Positions 5,547-7,615 of a DNA stretch of 7,615 nucleotides are shown piece by piece. The stretch lies in NCBI GenBank assembly GCA_026421105.1, contig JAPKDI010000051.1, forward strand, positions 1 to 7,615, given 5' to 3'. Each line of letters begins with the position of its first letter. The first letter of the stretch is position 1. The stretch comes from Alphaproteobacteria bacterium. Lineage in GTDB: Bacteria > Pseudomonadota > Alphaproteobacteria > SHVP01. The notes below the pieces were generated by a model that did no database searches, was not told the DNA's origin, and saw only the letters and a program-made list of their open reading frames with translations. A program made the translations under genes and the position numbers.

Positions 5547-6634
5547 CCGCCACCGCGCTGGAGCGGCACCTCTGCAACGTGATCGCCACCCATGGCCCGC
5601 TCACCATGGCGCGTTATATGGCCGAGGCCCTGGGCCATCCCGAACACGGCTATTACATGACCCGCGACCCATTCGGCGCGGCGGGCGATTTCATCACTGC
5701 GCCCGAAATCAGCCAAATGTTCGGCGAATTGATCGGCGCCTGGTGTGCAGATGTATGGATGCAAATGGGTGCGCCCCCGACGGTTCACTTGGTCGAACTC
5801 GGCCCAGGGCGCGGCACCTTGATGAAAGATGCGCTACGCGCAACACAGCGGGTGCCCGGCTTCCATGAGGCTCTAAGCATCCACCTCGTCGAGACGAGCC
5901 CGCGCCTGCGCGAAACTCAGGCGACGTCCCTTGAGGGCCAATCAGTGAGTTGGCATGACACGACGACGGACGTACCTGAGGGTCCGTTAATCGTGATCGC
6001 GAACGAACTGTTTGATGCGCTGCCGGTCCACCAGTTCCAGTTCACGGAGGATCAGTGGCATGAACGGCTGGTCGAGGTGTCCCAAGAGGGAGCGGGTCTG
6101 CGTTTGGTGCTCGATCCCGCTCCCAACAAAAGTGAGACACTGCGCCGCTTCGCCCAGCCTAACAACGGTGCGATTGCCGAGATCTGCCCGGCCGGCGTGG
6201 CTCTGGCGGAACATATTGTGGAGCGGGTCGTGCGGGACACCGGGGCGGCCCTGATTATCGACTACGGTCACGCCACGTCGGGCTATGGCGATACCGTGCA
6301 AGGGGTTAGAGATCATGCAACCCAATCGATATTCGAGGCGCCGGGCATGGTCGATTTATGTGCGCATGTTGATTTTGCCGCGCTGGCTGAAGCCGGGCGC
6401 GCGGGCGGCGCAACAATCTGGGGGCCAGTGTCCCAGAGCACCTTTCTATCCCAACTCGGGCTCAACGCGCGGGCAGCGACCTTGACCGACGCGTCGCCAA
6501 CCGATGCAAAGGACATCGCGGCGGCAACACACCGTTTGACCCACGCCGATGAGATGGGCACCCTATTTAAGGTTCTTGGCTTTTCCAGGGCCTCTTTACA
6601 TCCGGCTGGGTTCGACCCGCGTGATCCAATCTGA
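5543..6634 (+). CDS. SAM-dependent methyltransferase, NDUFAF7/MidA family
   Basis: A 363-residue protein of the family called NDUFAF7 or MidA in eukaryotes. Markers are GPLTMARYMAEAL (18-30), HPEHGYYMTRDPFGAAGDFITAPEISQMFGE (32-62), the SAM-binding glycine motif VELGPGRGTLMKD (84-96), and ANELFDALPVHQF (153-165), followed by IIDYGH (238-243). The mitochondrial homologue methylates an arginine of the complex I subunit NDUFS2 and is needed for complex I assembly; a similar role for NuoD in this bacterium is inference. GTG 5543 overlaps the lgt stop (GTGA), there is no independent Shine-Dalgarno, and its 3' end overlaps pgeF by 14 bases. It is thus embedded in a coupled operon. All hallmark motifs are intact and length is normal. 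Confidence 0.92.
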   Translation: MTATALERHLCNVIATHGPLTMARYMAEALGHPEHGYYMTRDPFGAAGDFITAPEISQMFGELIGAWCADVWMQMGAPPTVHLVELGPGRGTLMKDALRATQRVPGFHEALSIHLVETSPRLRETQATSLEGQSVSWHDTTTDVPEGPLIVIANELFDALPVHQFQFTEDQWHERLVEVSQEGAGLRLVLDPAPNKSETLRRFAQPNNGAIAEICPAGVALAEHIVERVVRDTGAALIIDYGHATSGYGDTVQGVRDHATQSIFEAPGMVDLCAHVDFAALAEAGRAGGATIWGPVSQSTFLSQLGLNARAATLTDASPTDAKDIAAATHRLTHADEMGTLFKVLGFSRASLHPAGFDPRDPI

Positions 6635-7379
6635 ACTGCTCTCGACTCTTCCGGGTATTGCCCACGGTTTCTTTTCGCGCGACGGCGGCGTTTCTAAGGG
6701 AATCTATGCATCCCTCAATTGCGGCGTAGGCTCGGACGACAGCCTCAACGCCGTTCAAGAAAATCGCGCGCGCGCGCTCGCACAGTTTGGCGCGGCACAC
6801 AGCTTGAACACCGTTCATCAAGTGCACGGGTCCGATGTGGTGGAAGCGACGGGACCCTGGCCCGCGAATCCCCCGCGGGCCGATGGCCTCGTTTCAAGAA
6901 CGCCCGGAATTGTGCTGGCTATTCTGACGGCTGATTGCGCACCGGTCCTGTTCGCCGACGGAGATGCCGGCGTGATCGGCGCTGCGCATTGCGGCTGGCG
7001 CGGCACCCTGCACGGCGTTGCAGAACGCGTCATCCAAGAGATGGAGGCGTTAGGCGCGTCGGCCGATCGCATCATCGCGACCGTGGGTCCAACCATCGGG
7101 CAAGCCTCCTACGAAGTGACTATCGAATTTGAGAAAGCCCTCGTCGACCTTGATGCGGATGGGGGTGGCTTCTTTGCGCCGGGTCGGACAGGTCACGTGC
7201 AGTTCGACCTACCGCGTTATGTTCTTCACCGTCTGAGCCGCGCCGGGTTGGCCATGGTGAGTTGGACGGGTCACAACACCTACGACCTTGCGGACGATTT
7301 CTTTAGCTATCGGCGAGCGACCCATCACGGTGAGCCGGACTACGGCAGACAAATCTCGGGAATCGCTCTTGCGCCCTAG
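6621..7379 (+). CDS. pgeF: Peptidoglycan editing factor PgeF / YfiH laccase-domain (purine nucleoside phosphorylase-type) protein
   Basis: A 252-residue soluble protein of the YfiH/DUF152 family. Motifs: GIAHGFFSRDGGVSKG (12-27), LNTVHQVHGSDV (62-73) with H69, ADGLV (87-91), LTADCAPVLFAD (102-113) with C106, AAHCGWRGTLHG (121-132) with H123, then FFSYRR (227-232) and YGRQISGIAL (241-250). H69, C106 and H123 correspond to the conserved metal-binding triad. Family members have been shown to phosphorolyse purine nucleosides, and in E. coli PgeF limits wrong incorporation of L-serine into peptidoglycan precursors. GTG 6621 is chosen because the frame upstream (to 6549) lies inside the methyltransferase gene and has no family similarity; the protein then starts a few residues before the conserved PGIAHGFF. 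The 14-base overlap with the upstream gene implies coupling. One deviation: GPTIG (156-160), where I recall GPCIG as common. Confidence 0.92.
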   Translation: MIQSELLSTLPGIAHGFFSRDGGVSKGIYASLNCGVGSDDSLNAVQENRARALAQFGAAHSLNTVHQVHGSDVVEATGPWPANPPRADGLVSRTPGIVLAILTADCAPVLFADGDAGVIGAAHCGWRGTLHGVAERVIQEMEALGASADRIIATVGPTIGQASYEVTIEFEKALVDLDADGGGFFAPGRTGHVQFDLPRYVLHRLSRAGLAMVSWTGHNTYDLADDFFSYRRATHHGEPDYGRQISGIALAP

Positions 7380-7615
7380 ATTCTACGGCAAGCGGATGGG
7401 CATCGTGGCGATTCTTGCCTTTGTTGCACTCGGCGCCTGCCAGCCGTTGCCGCGACCGTTTCAGCCAGACGACAAACGCCTCACCGCCGCCGACTTCGTT
7501 CGACTAGGAACCCGAGGCGGTATCATTGTTACGCCCCCAGCGTTTGATGGCACCACGCAAGGCGCAGCATTCGCCAGACTTTTGGCCGCAGCACTGCGCG
7601 ATAGCGACGTACCCG
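7369..7615 (+). CDS. Putative lipoprotein, N-terminal part (runs off window end)
   Basis: An open frame continues to the window edge. It encodes a hydrophobic stretch VAILAFVALGAC followed by QPLPRPFQPDD; ALGAC is a good lipobox, so lipidation by Lgt at that cysteine (encoded at 7438-7440) and export are predicted. The mature part begins proline-rich and continues with GGIIVTPPAFDG and an alanine-rich helix; I do not recognise the family. Start is uncertain. ATG 7396 gives a signal peptide without positive charge, whereas TTG 7369 (used here) or GTG 7330 adds the basic RPRFYGKR n-region expected of a signal peptide. Both alternatives overlap the pgeF end, in keeping with the overlaps in this operon. 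Reading the frame to the edge gives at least 73 residues from ATG 7396. Confidence 0.7.
   Translation, partial: MRPRFYGKRMGIVAILAFVALGACQPLPRPFQPDDKRLTAADFVRLGTRGGIIVTPPAFDGTTQGAAFARLLAAALRDSDVP

Noticed and set aside
5383..5868. 161-codon plus-strand frame spanning the lgt/methyltransferase junction
   Set aside because: It overlaps two strongly supported genes and has arginine/cysteine-rich shadow composition.
1..7615. A novel defence, mobile or biosynthetic system
   Set aside because: Every full gene belongs to a recognisable conserved chromosomal family in a plausible alphaproteobacterial order; composition shows no island-like shift.

Overview
The window looks like a core chromosomal segment of an alphaproteobacterium, probably Rhodospirillales-like. 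The evidence is gene content and order: a MarR / PetR-like response regulator / sensor kinase trio, a ybjN-proC-csaA run, and ubiK divergent from lgt - NDUFAF7-type methyltransferase - pgeF. Composition is moderately GC-rich, genes are tightly packed with frequent stop/start overlaps, and GTG starts are common. There is no sign of phage, transposon, CRISPR, rRNA or tRNA.

Layout. Bases 1-2275 (+) hold the 3' end of a MarR-family regulator, an OmpR-class response regulator and its membrane histidine kinase, almost without spacing, so they are probably one translationally coupled operon. The kinase converges with the next cluster, with one base between the two stop codons. Bases 2277-3973 (-) read ybjN, proC, csaA in transcription order: a YbjN-domain protein, pyrroline-5-carboxylate reductase (last step of proline synthesis), and a CsaA-type tRNA-binding-domain protein. 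A gene-free stretch of about 340 bp (3974-4313) follows. It contains a dense cluster of GANTC sites, several small hairpins and the probable terminator of ubiK. Bases 4314-4577 (-) are ubiK, an accessory factor of aerobic ubiquinone synthesis, with a recognisable promoter. Divergent from it, 4731-7615 (+) carries lgt (prolipoprotein diacylglyceryl transferase), an NDUFAF7/MidA-type SAM methyltransferase, pgeF (YfiH/laccase-domain protein) and the 5' part of a lipoprotein gene that runs off the window. All three junctions in this run overlap or may overlap.

How the genes may work together: the right half mixes cell-envelope functions (lgt, pgeF, a lipoprotein that would itself be an Lgt substrate) with respiratory-chain assembly (ubiK for ubiquinone; the methyltransferase by analogy with complex I assembly). 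The left half is envelope or redox sensing and housekeeping metabolism. I see no unknown multi-gene system. The most unexplained signals are non-coding: the GANTC (CcrM-type methylation site) cluster between ubiK and ybjN, paired-GANTC palindromes, and an 11-bp-phased direct repeat upstream of the ubiK promoter.
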